Below, piece after piece: positions 1 through 12,522 of a DNA stretch of 64,000 bases (the stretch's first letter is position 1; each line of letters begins with the position of its first letter). Source of the stretch: Vitrella brassicaformis. Its lineage: Eukaryota; Sar; Vitrellaceae. The notes under the pieces were generated by a model that worked only from the letters and a program-made list of their open reading frames with translations, was not told the DNA's origin and did not search any database. A program made the position numbers and the translations under genes. The DNA lies in assembly GCA_001179505.1 (NCBI GenBank), contig CDMY01000228.1, forward strand, positions 1-64,000. The letters are read 5' to 3'.

Positions 1-24
1 GGGGGGGGGGGGGGGGGGGGGGGG
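1..24. repeat. Poly-G run at window edge
   Basis: The window opens with 24 consecutive G. This may be a true homopolymer or an assembly or contig-edge artefact. Nothing in the sequence decides between them. Confidence 0.8.
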
Positions 25-620
25 TGGCTGGGTGTGCGGAGGGAGGCATGCCTGTGCAGTTAGTTGCGCATGGTTGAATGGCTCACATCCATCGGCTGAC
101 CGGCTGGCTGAGGGCCTCTTTTTCGTTGGGCAGGCAAAGAGGACATGGAGGACACACACGTAGTGGGGGACGTTAAGGCAACGCGCCGTTTTTGGCGCGT
201 GGGGAGGGGGAAAGTGGCTGGCTGGCTGGCTGGCCGGCTGGCTGGCTGATTGGCTGGACAGACAGTGTCGAAGCACTGCAATTCATCCGTTCATTCAAGC
301 CACGTGTCTGTCTCAATGCAAAGCGTCTCGTTGACGCACCCGCCCGTGCAACAGGCCTTACACTCGTGTCGGGATGACGCGCACTCGTCAGCTGTACACA
401 ACAAGCGCTTCACATGCCGTGGCTGAGTGGCCCACAGACATACGCACACCAAAAATTGCACCAGCAGGACGCTCACAACAAACACATTTCAACCAACCCT
501 AGCGGCCGACCAGCCACCAAACCACCACCAAAATGCTGTCTATGTATTCCGGCTCAGCTTCTATAACCATAGCAGCTGCTCACATCCACACACATGTATG
601 TAACTCGACTCACTCCCTCA
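25..620. other. Non-coding flank with TGGC microsatellite
   Basis: No convincing gene is visible here. A TGGC/CTGG tetranucleotide array lies near 213-256. The remainder probably holds the 3' untranslated region and downstream flank of the minus-strand gene that ends at 621. Short open frames here are low-complexity. Confidence 0.5.
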
Positions 621-3600
621 CTATGTGTAGACCATCTCTGCCGTCACGCCCGCAGCGTCCCGATTACTCACGAACCGCACCCATCGCGCCACATAGCCCT
701 CAGGGAGAGCCACCTCCCGCCCCTGAATCCCCGCCGGCACCGTGACCGTCGTGAACTCATCCCACACGCCCGTGCCCGCCACATCCACCTCTATCCGAAC
801 CTCCAGCGGCTGATCTCCTGCGGCTTCATTGCAGGAGAGGCTCAGAGCTTTCTTGTCGTACCCATACATAAGGAACGGGTCTGACGGGACGCCCTTCTGT
901 ACGCTGCTGTCCTTCCAAGGCCCGCCCCGGCCGACCGGCTTGCCCAGCCTCCACAAATCGTCGACCACGCCGAACCACAACGCGCCGCTCGAGCCGTCTT
1001 GCGACGTGACAATGGGCGAGTTGGTGGTGGCGGTGCTCAGCACAAGACCAGAAAGGACGAGCATTCCCCGCCACGAGCAGTAATCATAGATGAGCCGGTT
1101 GTGCGTCGAGATAGGTTTCATAAGCGCAAGTCCCCCAGAGATCTCCCGCGGGACCTCAAAGAAGGTCCCAGCTGCGTTCAAGAGGAACCGCTCCGTCACC
1201 ACCTCGCGAAATCCCCTCCCATACAGGCCGGAAAGCTCCTCTTTCTCCCATAATGGGTCGCCAGCCGGCAGGCGAAAGCGCTCGCCTCTCTGGTTGACGA
1301 GCAGGATCGATCCTTTGTCAATGAGAAAGTCGCGCGGGCCGTCCGGGGACGTCTGGTCTGCCAGTATGCCGCGAAAGGTGCTCACTGCACTTCCTTTGAG
1401 GGACGCCCGCACATCACCGACCTTGGTCAGCTGAGAGAGGGCGGCGGAGTCGTTTTTCCGGAGCAGCTTCATGTCGGCGCCGATCTCGTAATAACTGCTC
1501 CACGGTGGCAGTGAAGGTGGAATGGGGGCTGGTGAGGTGATGGTCCTGCCGGCGTACTCGAGCGTTCTTCTGTTCCCGCCCCGAGGTCGAATGACGCCAT
1601 AGGACATGACGAGACCTTCAGAGGTCAGCACGTCGTTGACCGTCGGGATGGACGCGAAGAGGCCCTCTGTGTCGCTCTGCAGGGCCTCGCGAGTGGCGCT
1701 CGATGCCGAATGATGGAAGAAGACCGTCACGTTGCACCCACCGCACCCCTCCTCGCCGGTGTCCTCATCCCTCACCCGTGCTCGTACCCACTCGCCCTTC
1801 GCTGCAGCATCGAAGATCAGGTGGCCATACCGCCGCCGCTCGGAAGCCTTTTCCACCCGCAGAGTGTCGAGCGCCTCCCATTTGTTGTCGCCGGCCTTGT
1901 CGACTTCGAACGTGAACAGCAAGGCATGGGGCGAGTTGTGGGACACGTGCACCATGCGCCTCTCGTAGCCTGCGAAGAGGAAGGGCACACTCACGCCGTC
2001 CTTTTCGTCTCCTGATGTGGCGAAGTCGAGCGGGTCGGTGGTGGGCGGCTCGTTCAGCCAGACGGCGCCCCCGCCCTCCCTGGGGCCGCCAACCTCTCCG
2101 CTGAGAAGCTTCTGAGGACTGACGAACCAGATGTTGGAGTTGGACTGGCCGACGAGGGGATTCTGGAGCCTGTCCGTCCGACACACAGACACACACGAGC
2201 ACACACCGCGTGGGTACTCTGGTCCCCCAGGTACGCATACATGCACATGCTCACTTGGATGCGTCGTCACAAGCGAAGACGGCCTCGCCATCCATGACAG
2301 TCCAGTCGACGACCATCTTGACGTAGCTCGACAGGGGGCGCAGCCCACCAGATGACTTGGGATGGAACCGGGGCGGGAAGTGCCAGAAGGTGCCGTGCAT
2401 GGTCATCAAGTAAGGCGGGGCTGAGGAAGGAGAGGGAGGCGGGTCACCCAGCGGCCTGATAATGTACAAGAGGCCAATGTCCATGTCACCCAGAGCGACA
2501 TTATATATTGTACCTGATGCGAGGCCACTCGGTGTGCCAGCCGTGTTTGCCATCGTACGTATGGGAGGCCTGGAAAGACATACATACACACACGCACAAA
2601 CACGTGACACACACACACGTGTAAGCGAGAGAGGACGGACTGACTACAACCTCACTGGCCTTAGGCAGTCGGTATGTCCGGTACACACCGATGGGCGTCG
2701 GGTGCTCTGGCTGGACGTCGCGCACTTTAAGGATGACGCTCCTGTGGTCCCAGCCGGTCACCCACACGCCCTCGCCCTCCCCGTAGATGCCGCCTGACGT
2801 CGCCACCTCGGTGAACTGGTGACGCGCAATTACATCAAAGCGCATCGGCGACCCAGCGTCACCCTCGCCCGTCTGTGAGGCCTCGACGAGCACGCCTGCA
2901 GGGCCGGGCACCGTCCTGATGTGGCGTGACCATGGAGAGAGGCAGCAGGCAGTCACACAGGGGTGTGGTGTGATGTGGTGCTGTGTGTACCACTGGCTGT
3001 TTGTGGCATCCGGGCTCTCGCCATTGTTGGCGATGATCAGGCGACCTCCAGATGAGCATGCACCCTGAGTAATCCAAGACAGGCAAAGGAAGACCGACAG
3101 AAGACCTCAGCTCCACAGCACAGCAACAACCGAGCCGCTGTCTGTCTGTGTCCATCAGTCACCTTGGCGTGCCATCCAGGGTACCAAGGTCCAAGCACAG
3201 GCGGGTCAAGCGTGCGGCCATCCTGCAGCAGCCTCGTCACATTCAGCGACCGCACATCAACCGAGTAAAGGCCTTCCTCCATCGACACGAAGAACACATG
3301 TGTCGCCGGCATGCTTAGATGCCGCGCCGTGGCTGTGAGACGCCCAGGCATAATGGCCGGGTCGATGCTCCTCACGGTGCCGTCCTTGGCGATGACGTAC
3401 GGGCCCATGATGAGCTGGTCGGTCTCCCGATGAATGAGCCTGTTGGCGTGTGTGCCGCCGACCGACTCTTTCCGGCGTGTGATGTTGAGGCTCACGTCGA
3501 TCTCATAGAGGCCGTCACTGCTGCCGTGCCACTCGCATGGCGGATATGTCTGAATGAGAGAGAGAACAGAGAGAGGAACAGATGAATAGTCAGTTGTGAT

Positions 3601-3950
3601 GTACATGTGTGCTGTGCTGCCTTATCTCTCTGTCTGTGTGTCCGTACCATGATCCACAGTCGTTCAGCCCAGTTGACGATGCCTCCAATGCCACACTCGC
3701 CATAAGTGTTGTAGACGGCCAGGTGAGGATAAACGCCACTGAAGCGAGGGAAACCGAGGGCCCGTCGGTCCTTTGCAGGGCCGCCTTGCAACCGCCATGG
3801 CTGGATGCTCCCATCCTCCACCTTAATGCTGCCACTTCGACCGCTGAGGGACAGCAGGCCATATCTCGTGATCAGGATGAGAGGCGAGAGGGCGGCGAGG
3901 AGCGCCAGGCAGCCGCGCAGTTGGAAAGGCCAAGGCCACCCGATGCCCAT
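621..3950 (-). CDS. Large single-pass membrane protein of unknown function
   Basis: This is a multi-exon gene of roughly 1,000 codons. Exon 1 (3950-3648) starts with ATG and encodes a short cytosolic tail and one hydrophobic segment (about residues 10-28, LRGCLALLAALSPLILI), so the protein is probably a type II membrane or signal-anchored protein. Exon 2 is 3549-3163, and exon 3 begins near 3064. Further exons follow to a long last exon (about 2180-621) ending in TGA. The three phase-checked junctions keep frame. The part beyond the membrane segment contains several N-x-S/T sites and alternating hydrophobic strands (for example LIMGPYVIAKDGTVRSID and ALWFGVVDDLWRL), which fits a secreted beta-rich, propeller-like domain. 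I recognise no family. The intron near 2510-2450 is uncertain because the frame is open across it in one phase. It is head-to-head with the gene starting near 4163. Confidence 0.7.
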
Positions 3951-4162
3951 CGGCCCTTGCTGCTTGGGGCGCGCCTTCTTCAGCGCTCGCTTCAGCGTGG
4001 ACGTTGCTGTTGCAGCTTATTCCTCTTCCGATGGAGTGGTGCGTCAAGGTGATGCGCTCTTACAGAGCGGAGGTTGAAGCTCGCAAATGAAGATCGCTGA
4101 GTCGATATTCGTGCGGCCTTTTGCTCCAAGCCCGAGGCTATTTGCGGCAGGACCTCGACAGC
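3951..4162. promoter_or_regulatory. Short divergent intergenic region
   Basis: About 210 bp separate the first ATG of the minus-strand membrane protein (3950) from the likely ATG of the plus-strand multipass protein (4163; an alternative ATG at 4032 is followed by an in-frame stop). The interval must contain both start regions. No TATA box or other known motif is evident. Confidence 0.35.
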
Positions 4163-5284
4163 ATGAAGGCCACCAATCGCGAGCTCCATCCGATGGTTTA
4201 CAGGTGAGAAATCCCGGCAGCGCGTTTGCGTATCCAGTTGCGTATCTGATCTGTGCAGCACTGTGTGTTTGCAGCTGCATCTTGCTGCTGCAGCCCGTGC
4301 TTGCGGTGCTGATTGCGCTGCCCTTCACGGCCTCGCACACCTTGCAAAGCGTCTGCACGTCGCACCCCTACCTGTACGTGTGTGAGCGATGTCCGGGAAA
4401 AAATAAACGCTAAAGCAATCACGGCTTCGATGCCCTCCTTTGCAGGGCGCTGATCTGCTGGGCGGTTTGCGCATCTGTCAACCATGTGCAGATCGAGTAG
4501 GCATTCAGAGAGGAGAGGAGAGAAGGGAAGCAACCACCTGATGACTGGCGTTGCCTTCTGAAACACGGCGGGTCCTTCGTTCCATCGTCCTTGTGGCGAC
4601 GTGTTCCCAAGGGGGCATTGGCTGAGGGCATCGCCTGTGGCATACTCTGCGCTGTGTTCCCAATCCAGAAGGACGGCCAAGGTGGTCAGCCTCGTGCTTC
4701 CAATGTCTTGTCTGTGTCGTGTGATGGTGAGTCTTACGATGTGCTGGTCTGCTTGTCTGGATGTGTCTGCAGCCTTCTCTCCGTTTCTGCTGCTGGTGCT
4801 GGCGCTGGTTTGCGTGCTGACCGCAGTGGCTGGAGCTGCGCTGACGGTCAATAGCCGATCCCTGACAGGTAGCTGAGAATGCACTGAGTTACAGACGAGG
4901 CACATGCGCGACCGTCCCTTGCCTTGTCATGCCTTCCTCCTTACATCAGGCCACGCAGTGCTTCCCTGCTACCTGACACACGGCGTGATGCTGCCATGCA
5001 TTACGACGTTTTACGGCACTCTACTGCTGGTCACACGACTGCTTGGGAATGTGAGGGGAAGTGTGAGGGAAGCAGAGCTTGGAATGCTTCACCTGCGCTC
5101 TCTCTGTGCCCCGTAGTCGGTGTTCCTGCTGCCTCTCCTCCTGACAGGAGCTTTCCTCGGTGCGGGGCCACATCCTTCGCTAGTCTTGGTGTCAACGTGC
5201 GGCGAGTACCATCACATCCCCGTGATCACGTCCGGCACCTCTTGGGTATTCGTCGTCTTCCTGCTGGTGGCGAGCACGGCATAA
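4163..5284 (+). CDS. Multipass membrane protein of unknown function
   Basis: Five to seven small exons join into a very hydrophobic protein. The likely first exon (ATG 4163) ends at GTGAGA near 4201. The next encodes a membrane segment (CILLLQPVLAVLIALPF), then ALICWAVCASV, then GILCAVFPIQKDGQ. A following exon encodes FSPFLLLVLALVCVLTAVAG, then a segment with FYGTLLLVTRLLG, and the last exon encodes FLLPLLLTGAFLGAG and a C-terminal WVFVVFLLVASTA followed by TAA at 5282-5284. Phases agree at the junctions I checked (for example G plus CC giving Ala at the junction near 4732/4774). About five to six transmembrane helices are predicted by eye. No family is recognised. Its 3' end faces that of the next minus-strand membrane protein gene, about 260 bp away. 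Confidence 0.55.
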
Positions 5285-5543
5285 GAAACCGTTGAGCCAA
5301 CCAGTATTGTAGCAGAGAGAAGACAGACAGCGATCATGGAGTGAGAAGGACGATTGATTGATCGATATCGCTCTTGTCGTTGTCTGACACGTACGTGTCC
5401 ATCCCTTTCTGACTGATGTGTGGCCCAGTCAAGCGTCACATTCAAACCGGCACACACTGTCAGTGACGTCTTAAACCAACAGCTCTCCTCATGGAAGACA
5501 GGGACATTAGCACATGCTGCCTAAGGAGGCCCTCCTGTACCAT

Positions 5544-8087
5544 CTATATGAATGCCCTCGAGAAGGGGAACGAGAAGTAGGGGCACATGTCAGCAACAGA
5601 GCCGTCCGCGTTGTACTTGTCCGGATCGATTGCATGCAGCATGAAAAACTTGACGAATACAATGTGCTCGTACTGCACACATCGCAGACAGAGGAATACA
5701 GACAAATCAAAAGCCAAGGCAACGCATCGTCCATTTGTTGATCGATCGGTACTGACATAATGATAAACTCCAGAAGGCATGTCCAGACCTCGGCCTTCAC
5801 GACACCTGGCTCGTCTTCTGAGCGCAACAGCGGCAGATTGTTGATCCGGACCATCCAGAGCACATGAAGGGTCTCGAAAGCGCCCTCAACCACCAGCAGC
5901 ACGATCAGTCCGGCGATGCCGGTGAAGAAGCTGGCAAGAGAGGCGTCTTTGTCCCATATCTGATTGGTGACCAGAACCATCAGATTGGTAAAGACCAAGA
6001 GCATCATTTCAGTCGTCGACCATCTGCGTGAACCCACAAAGACATAAGGAGAAAGCGTGATAAAGGTGGATCGATTTCATGTGTGTCTCTTACAGCCGGA
6101 TTTGGCTCGAGAGGGCGCGCATGTACCGGGGGCTGACCTCTAACGAGGCAAATGCTGACTGCATGCTGGCAGCTGGAGCAAGAGAAGAGGCCGACCTGCT
6201 GAAGGTCTCGCGCATGGAGAGCACTGTCGTGGTGATTGCTGTGCTTTGACATGTCAAAAAACCATTTCCACTTCTCTTGCCAGAGGCCGCCTTGCCATGC
6301 TGACGGTTGCTCGTCACCGTGTCTTGCCGTGTCTCCCCGAACACGGCTGCGTCTCTAGTGCATCGACCAGACTTGAGAAATCTCCGAACGCCGAGGCATA
6401 GCAAAGCCCCTGCATACGGTAAGTGGATCGATCTCCATGTATGCTGCAGGAAGACATACCGTAAGGAAGAAGTATGTCGGTGATGAGATCAAAGCTAAGG
6501 CAGAGAAACCACATGTGAAGACACATTTGTGCTGGTTGTGGCTTGTTCCAAGAAACGCAGCTTACAATGCGATGGCAACTGAGGAGAGTAGTTTGCTGCT
6601 TAGACTCACCATCTCTGCTTGTATGAGTCTAGGTGTGAGTAGGTAGGGCACCGCAGTCCACGCAACCACAAGCGAGCTCCAAACCGGCGGACCCTCCTGA
6701 AACAATTGATGTGCAGACGAAGAGCATTCCTCATAAACGATCTACAAGAACAATCTACAAGCATACTAGTACTCGTAAGAATCTAATGATCTGGTTGACA
6801 ACGGAGACGACTGGCCAACCAGCGACGACACTCTGCAGAGCAATTTGAGCCTAGCAGGGAAAGCATAAACACACAAATGTCCATGTGTAAGGCATGTATA
6901 GGTGCAGTGGTGGAACGAATGTGTCTTATATACATACTCGCGTACCCTAGCATAGTCGTCTCTAGCTTTGCTGCCTCGAGGCAGGAAGTATCTCACCGAC
7001 AAGGAGGCAAACGCCATTTGGCCGATTAAAACTGCTGTTCCCACCTTCATCGCATAAGCGCGTTTCTTCGCAAAATTTAATGAGCTGGCGGCATGGTAGA
7101 AAAAAGCGAAGGCAAGAAGATACTTCACCGCCAGAAGCAAGGAGGCAAGAATGTATGTTCCCAAAGGAGGGAGCCACCGCAGGTTGTAAAGCACAGCCTC
7201 TATTATATAGAGCACCGACGTCATGGCAACCAACAGCCAGGACTTGCGCAGCAGAGACGTGTTGCGTCGAAAGCTAGCTCCTTCGACGGCGAACGCCGCT
7301 GCAAGAAACCAAGAACAACAAAGCAACACCTTCCGAATCAGGTCAACTGCAGCGCCCATTATCCTCGACTCGCAGCTGAACCAATACATAAGTAGCATGC
7401 TGATTACTACGGCTGACACACACGAAGCGGCCGCCAGCTGCCGCAGCATCATCTTGCCAATCCGCTGCGTGGTCGACCACAGAGGCTCGGGATTGAAGTG
7501 GGTACCAACGACCACCTCCCTTGTGCTGCCGTCGGGGCCACGAACGGTCTTATAGGCTAACACAGTCGGGTATTCCTCAAAGCTTGCCGGATATCCGGCA
7601 GCCTCTCTGAACCTGCAGTGAGATTATCACATGCACAGCCAGTGTTGTTCGTTGTGATGTGTCCCCTCACGTACTCAGCCACCTAGGCAGCTATCGCCTT
7701 CTCATCCCGACAATGCATGACGTCAGGGGCGCCCTCTCTATCGCCTATTGGCCGGTCGCCTCCCTTGCTGTAGTCGTCAATGGCAATCGCCGTTGTCGTG
7801 TGTGCCGTGGAAGTGGAGAGCATGGATCGGTAGGGCGGAATGCGCCCATGGGCCGGCTCTGCTGTCGTCTGGACGCACTCACCAGCTGCCCCCTTGTTTT
7901 GCTCCGAGTCGATGTCATTCTCGTGATGGTCGCCCAAAGCATCCATTGTTTGCTGCTGTGAGAATCTGATGTCGTCGCCCTCTTCTCCAGATGGCTCGAT
8001 GGCATCGCCAGCCGACGGTGGGAGTGTCGCAGTTCCACGCTCTGGTGAGAGAGGACAGATAAAATGATTCTGGTGCTCCCCAGACAT
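5544..8087 (-). CDS. Polytopic membrane protein of unknown function
   Basis: The probable start is the ATG at 8087. It opens a polar, acidic N-terminal exon rich in Glu, Asp, Ser and Gln. The core exon (about 7613-6935) carries four or five hydrophobic segments, including VSAVVISMLLMYWF, LLCCSWFLAAAFAV, LLVAMTSVLYIIEAVLY and YILASLLLAVKYLLAFAFFY. Following exons add VWSSLVVVAWTAVPYLLT, a polar loop, MMLLVFTNLMVLVTNQIW and FFTGIAGLIVLLVVEGAF. The last exon encodes a Asp/Tyr-containing tail (AIDPDKYNADGSVADMC) ending in TAG at 5544. Junction phases fit for the 6935, 6629, 6088 and 5752 boundaries. The joining of exon 1 to the core is unresolved: a small exon near 7690 seems to be needed. The fold resembles a transporter or channel-like polytopic protein, but I cannot name a family. 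It is head-to-head with the glycosyltransferase gene. Confidence 0.6.
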
Positions 8088-8098
8088 GGTGAAGAAGG

Positions 8099-8146
<48 letters not shown>

Positions 8147-8275
8147 CGGGGAGAGAGGGGGGCTGCGGCGATCGCGATCGTTTTTGCAGGGTTTTGTTGC
8201 CCCGCAGCTCGCAACCGCCACTGCCCTGCATCACCCTCCCCCTCCTACCCCCCAAGCTGGTTTGACGCGCGGGGC
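8088..8275. promoter_or_regulatory. Divergent start region with GA-rich tract
   Basis: The interval between two divergent coding starts contains a purine tract on the plus strand (AAAG repeats passing into GA repeats, about 8097-8160). Such tracts can act as promoter elements. That role is inference from position only. Confidence 0.35.
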
Positions 8276-10277
8276 GTGATCTTTTGCAAACGTGTGCAAT
8301 TCTGCGAATGGGCCGACTTGGCGCAGCCAGGATTCAAAGCGAAGTGGATGGATGTAAGGAGAAAGTCCACAGGTCTGCTGGTGTATCTTCTCTCTACTCT
8401 CTTGCTGTGCTTCCTGCAGGCCAGCTGCCACCAGAATGAACACTGTCGAGCCTCCCACATGCCGTCCTTCCCCCGCCTCGGCTGCCACCGGTGCAGCGTC
8501 ATCGCCCTCATCACCGTCACGGCATTCTTCAACTTCTGCTACTTCCCGCAGCTGGACACTTTGGTGGCCAGAAGGGCCAGCCAACACAGAACACACCACA
8601 TACCTCGTCTTCGCGGCAGAGGGAGGAGACTTCTCAGGGCGGCCAGCAGCAGCAGCAGCAGCAGCAAGGAGACCATCAGAGCCAAGAAGGCGGAAGATCA
8701 GTACGCCATGATGCAGAGAGAGAAGAAGAGGTACCGCACCCTCAGCGCCCTCACAACGCTCTATGACGACTTCGTCCGCAAGAACCGGACCATGCTTGAC
8801 TGGGTGGACGCCGTGGCCAGGGCGCCGAAGTACCCTGAAGGCGCATACGAGGGGCGGGGGATCGTCTACACCACGGCACTTGACGACCGATACCTTGTGG
8901 GCATGCTGCTGAGTGTGTGGATGGTGCGGCAAAGTGGTTGCCATTTGCCAGTGCAGGTCATGTTTGTGGACAGCAAGGCCAAGAGGGAGTCTCACCTGCT
9001 GCCGCAGTGGCTGAGAGAGGAGATGCGGGCTTTGAACATCGAGGCCGTCAGCCTCCCCTTCCCCAACACCTATGACCCTTACCGAGACAAGTTCTCCCGG
9101 TTCGTGGTGAAGCCGCTGACCATCCTGCTGTCAAGGTTTGAGGAGACCCTCTTCATTGACTCCGACAACTTTCCAATACGGAACGTCTGCCGCCTCTTCG
9201 ACCTCAATCTCACCGACCTCGCCATCAAGCAGGAAGCCACAAAGAGGCCAGTGCTCGCCGTCCATCCCGGCCCTCTGCACGCCCACCCCTCTCTCATCGG
9301 CAGGAACCTCCTCGACGCCAATGAAAGCAGTCAGGGGTGGGCGAGACGGCAGACCAAGCTGCCTCTCGCTCGTGACAACCCCGAGCAGCCGTGGCTCACC
9401 GAGCCGTCAGCCATCTTTTGGCCGGACTATTGGTGGTTCCCTCTGGATGCCAACCTGACGATATGGGAGGTGTTTGGTTTGGAGAAGCCGAGAAATGAGT
9501 CGGGGATGGTGTCTCAGGAGAGCGGGCAGCTGTTGGTGAGGAAGAGGGGCTGCTGGAAGCCTCTCGTGCTGACAGGGCTGCTCAACTGGGCCTCCGAGAC
9601 ATTCTACGACTCGATCTATGGCTATGCCCCACTGGGAGCGGGGGATAACGACACATTCATGGTGAGCCACACTACGTCATGTCGCCCCTCGCTGATTGTC
9701 ACAGCATGGAATGGATGGATGCTTCTGTTGGTGGTGGTGGTGCATGCAGATTGCATGGCTGGCGTACGGCTGGCCGTCCGTCTCCTACTACTTTGTGCCC
9801 TGGCCAGCGGGCGTCATCGGCCCAAAGGATCACAAACCCAAAAACGCGGGAAGAGTCGCCGGCAAGGTCATCGCACAGCACGAGCCCGACACCGGCGAGA
9901 TCCTCTTCCTGCACGCCGTATCCCACAAGCTGATCGACGTCCGCACCCAACTGCGCCTCAAGCCAGAGGATAGGCGAGATCTGTGGCCCCTCTACTGCCG
10001 ATTCCTGCGTGCAGACATGGCGGGCGGGCGGGGTGAGAGGGCCGTGTCGGTCGAGGATTTCAGCGTAGGGTTCCCCCACTTCGCCAGGGGGAGCGTGTGT
10101 ATGCATTTGTCTGACGTGGTGGGCGGGAGGGACTTGCAGAGGGAGGTGGGGGCGCATATTGAGGAGATTGTGGGGAAGGTACCTGAGAAGGAGAAACATA
10201 TTGTCGACCTGGGACGGGTGAGGGTCAGAAAGGAGAGGGGGCCGCACGACCCACCAGATTTGGCGCATGTTGGATGA
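8276..10277 (+). CDS. Putative GT71-type (MNN1-like) mannosyltransferase
   Basis: There are two main exons, 8276-9661 and 9750-10277, joined in phase 0 (GTGAGC donor, GCAG acceptor). The N-terminus carries a hydrophobic signal-anchor (SVIALITVTAFFNFCYFP), as expected for a Golgi type II glycosyltransferase. A catalytic domain follows with GIVYTTALDDRYLVGMLLSV, then FSRFVVKPLTILLS and a DxD-like nucleotide-sugar site in LFIDSDNFPI (codons about 292-301). Next come AVHPGPLHAHPSLI, WPDYWWFPLDAN and SGQLLVRKRGCWKPL. The spacing of the VKPL, DSDN and ESGQ motifs matches the MNN1/alpha-1,3-mannosyltransferase family. The true start may be an internal ATG at 8460: a 66-nt stretch from 8352 looks like an intron (GTAAGG...CTGCAG), which would move the start. 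A short CAG-encoded Ser run (about 8644-8668) is low-complexity. Role in protein or lipid glycosylation is inferred from family. Confidence 0.8.
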
Positions 10278-11129
10278 GACGAGTGGGGCTGGCTGCATGT
10301 CTGTGTCCGCGTGTATGTGTGTGTGTGGCTGTCAGCAGCAGCCTTTTGCACTGCATGTGATGTGCCTCATTCATTGACGTGTTCGTGTGGACTCTTGTAC
10401 GTGTCGCGCTGAATACATCGCTTTGTTTGTCACAAATAACAAAGAAAGATGCTCCCCACCCCACCCCACATACACACACGTTGTGGGCGGGAGGCCCAAT
10501 CTATGAAGGATGGATGGATGGTGTGCGAGTGTTGTTTGCGCGATGACCGATTCATGGCACTGCACCACTTTGGCTTTGATGGACCTTACTTGGATTGAGA
10601 CCCTTGGGCAGTGCATGAGTGTCCCTTTACACAGACAAATGTCTCACAGCAACTGCATGGATGAAAGCAACACTGGTTGACCGTATCTCTGCGTATTTCT
10701 CCGTCACACATTCGCGTCCCCTGCTCTATCCAGATGACGGCCATGTGTACGACCGTCCTCTGCATACAGCAGCGGAGACGAACGCGTGACACGGGGAAAC
10801 GCACACAATCACCAACACACACCCACTCTCCATTTGCACAATGACTTCTCACTGGGGGTGAGCAAGTAAGTGCACACCATTGTATGTACATGGAAAGGAC
10901 GATAACGATAAACAGGACGTATGTGTGTACGTATGTGTGTCTGGATCGGTGTCGTCAGTGGCCCTCCCCCCGACCACCGCCAAATGCCCGCTCCAGCCAT
11001 TGGTGGGCATTCGACGATGACAAGGAGGATGCACACTGCCGGCACCCTCCCACGCAACTCACTCATACACACACGCCATTCTCTGCAGCTCACAACCACC
11101 CCCCCGCCCCTCCTTGCCCCTCCGTCTGC
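10278..11129. other. Intergenic region between convergent genes
   Basis: I see no gene in these 850 bp. They contain GT/CA-rich stretches (for example 10300-10335 and 10800-10830) and presumably the 3' untranslated regions of the glycosyltransferase gene and the FAM221-like gene. The many open frames are low in complexity and mutually overlapping. Confidence 0.5.
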
Positions 11130-12522
11130 CTACACACCTCTCCCGCCACCTCCGCTGCTGCCGCCGGTCGCGACGCCCCTCGCGCGGCCTCTCCCCCTCC
11201 CTCCTCCTCTCCCCCGCCCACGAGATGGGCGGCCTTCATCTCTCGTCTGATACCCTTCCTGTGTGCCTTCTCCTCCGTGTGTGATGGCCCTGGGCCTCAC
11301 AGGCATAGGCAGGGGCAGCGACGGCCGCACTGAGGGCTGGGGGGGCCGCAGGGCGCCCGGCTGGGGGTGGGTGGGGGTGCCGTGGTAGACTGCCTCATAC
11401 TGCACCAGTCAGGGAAAGCACCATACAATGGAGAGAGGGGGGAGGGGTGTGAGGTGTGAGTTGTGGTTGGTGAAGGGCTTACGAATTCTGGCATCTCCGC
11501 GAAGGGCACGAAGTCCTCATTGACAGGCCGCCCGGCAGCGCGGCGCTCGGCCTCTGACTCAAACACGGTCTCGTGGTCTGACATGGCACACACCCACAAT
11601 CATCAGACACTCATCGCCACACCACAGACGTGCTCACGCACCTTCCCAGTGTTTGTCGCACGCAATGCAGAGGAACGCCGAAGTGAATGTCGAGCACGGG
11701 CACTTTCGGCATCTGTATGGGCGGTTGGGCATGTGCTCCTCGTGGGTGTGCTTGCACTTGCACTTGGCCCGCCACGTCCGCACATCGAAACCTACACAAG
11801 CGTCGGTGTGCCGTGGGAGAGGAAGTGTGGCGCATTGTTTTGGTGTTGGTTCGGTTCGTGTGGTGCGCACACGCACCTGGTCGTCTGGGCAGCCACCACT
11901 CGCCCACCTCCTCCGGCCGGGTGGGGACGAAGGCGTATGCCTTGCACTCACACATGGTGCAGTGCGGCCACAGCGCACGGGAGTTCTTGAACTCGTGACT
12001 GCTGAGCGGGTGACCGCCTGGACACACACACACACACACACATGGATGGACGCATCTATCTATGCGTCATCAGGCCTGCAGGATTACGGCTCGCTTACAG
12101 AAGCATTTCGAGTGTGGCGCGATGCGAAAGCAGTCGTTGCCCGTGCACGACCGCCACACGGCATACTGCCCCGTCTCTATCGCCGTGTTTGCAGCCGTCC
12201 TCTCGTTCTCCAGCATCACCTGCACAACCGACAACACACCGACACACAGAGAGAGTACTCCAAAGTCCAAACCGGCACGTATTATTCATCACCCTCTCAC
12301 CTTCGCCCCGGGTGCCGGCCCATATTGCCGCACCCCAGCAAGCAGAAACTCCATGTAATCGGCCTCCTCCTGAGTTCTCACTGGCCGCATGGCGCCGCCT
12401 CTCCCTGATGGCCGTCGGGCGGGCGGGCCGCCGCCGCGATAGCGCTGCACAGCGCTGCTTGAAGGTGCTGACTCTGCTGAGCCGGACGGGTCGGCGCTTG
12501 ACGAAGATGATGGAAACGACAT
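11130..12522 (-). CDS. FAM221-family protein with RGG tail
   Basis: Six exons are readable. Exon 1 (from ATG 12522) is Ser/Pro-rich and ends in a conserved-looking segment with YMEFLLAGVRQYGP. Exon 2 contains AVWRSCTGNDCFRIAPHSKC, the start of the FAM221 cysteine-rich core. Exon 3 continues with FCGGHPLSSHEF, then CTMCECKAYAFVPTRPEEVG and EWWLPRRP. Exon 4 carries CKCKHTHEEH followed by CRKCPCSTFTSAFLCIACDK. Exon 5 has HETVFESEAERRAAGRPV. The many paired Cys and His residues suggest metal binding. This order matches animal FAM221A/B proteins, whose biochemical function is not established; the family is found mainly in ciliated organisms. The last exon is unusual. It encodes a Pro-rich then Arg/Gly-rich tail (RGRGRGGGRGRG), possibly RNA-binding, that the family does not usually have. 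The start is head-to-head with TRM6, 113 bp away. Confidence 0.85.

Noticed and set aside
4198-4905. 235-codon minus-strand frame opposite the multipass membrane protein
   Set aside because: The plus strand shows consecutive hydrophobic exons with matching splice phases. The minus frame shows no features.
8231-8995. 254-codon minus-strand open frame opposite the glycosyltransferase
   Set aside because: It is antisense to a gene with clear family motifs. Its composition is that of a shadow frame.
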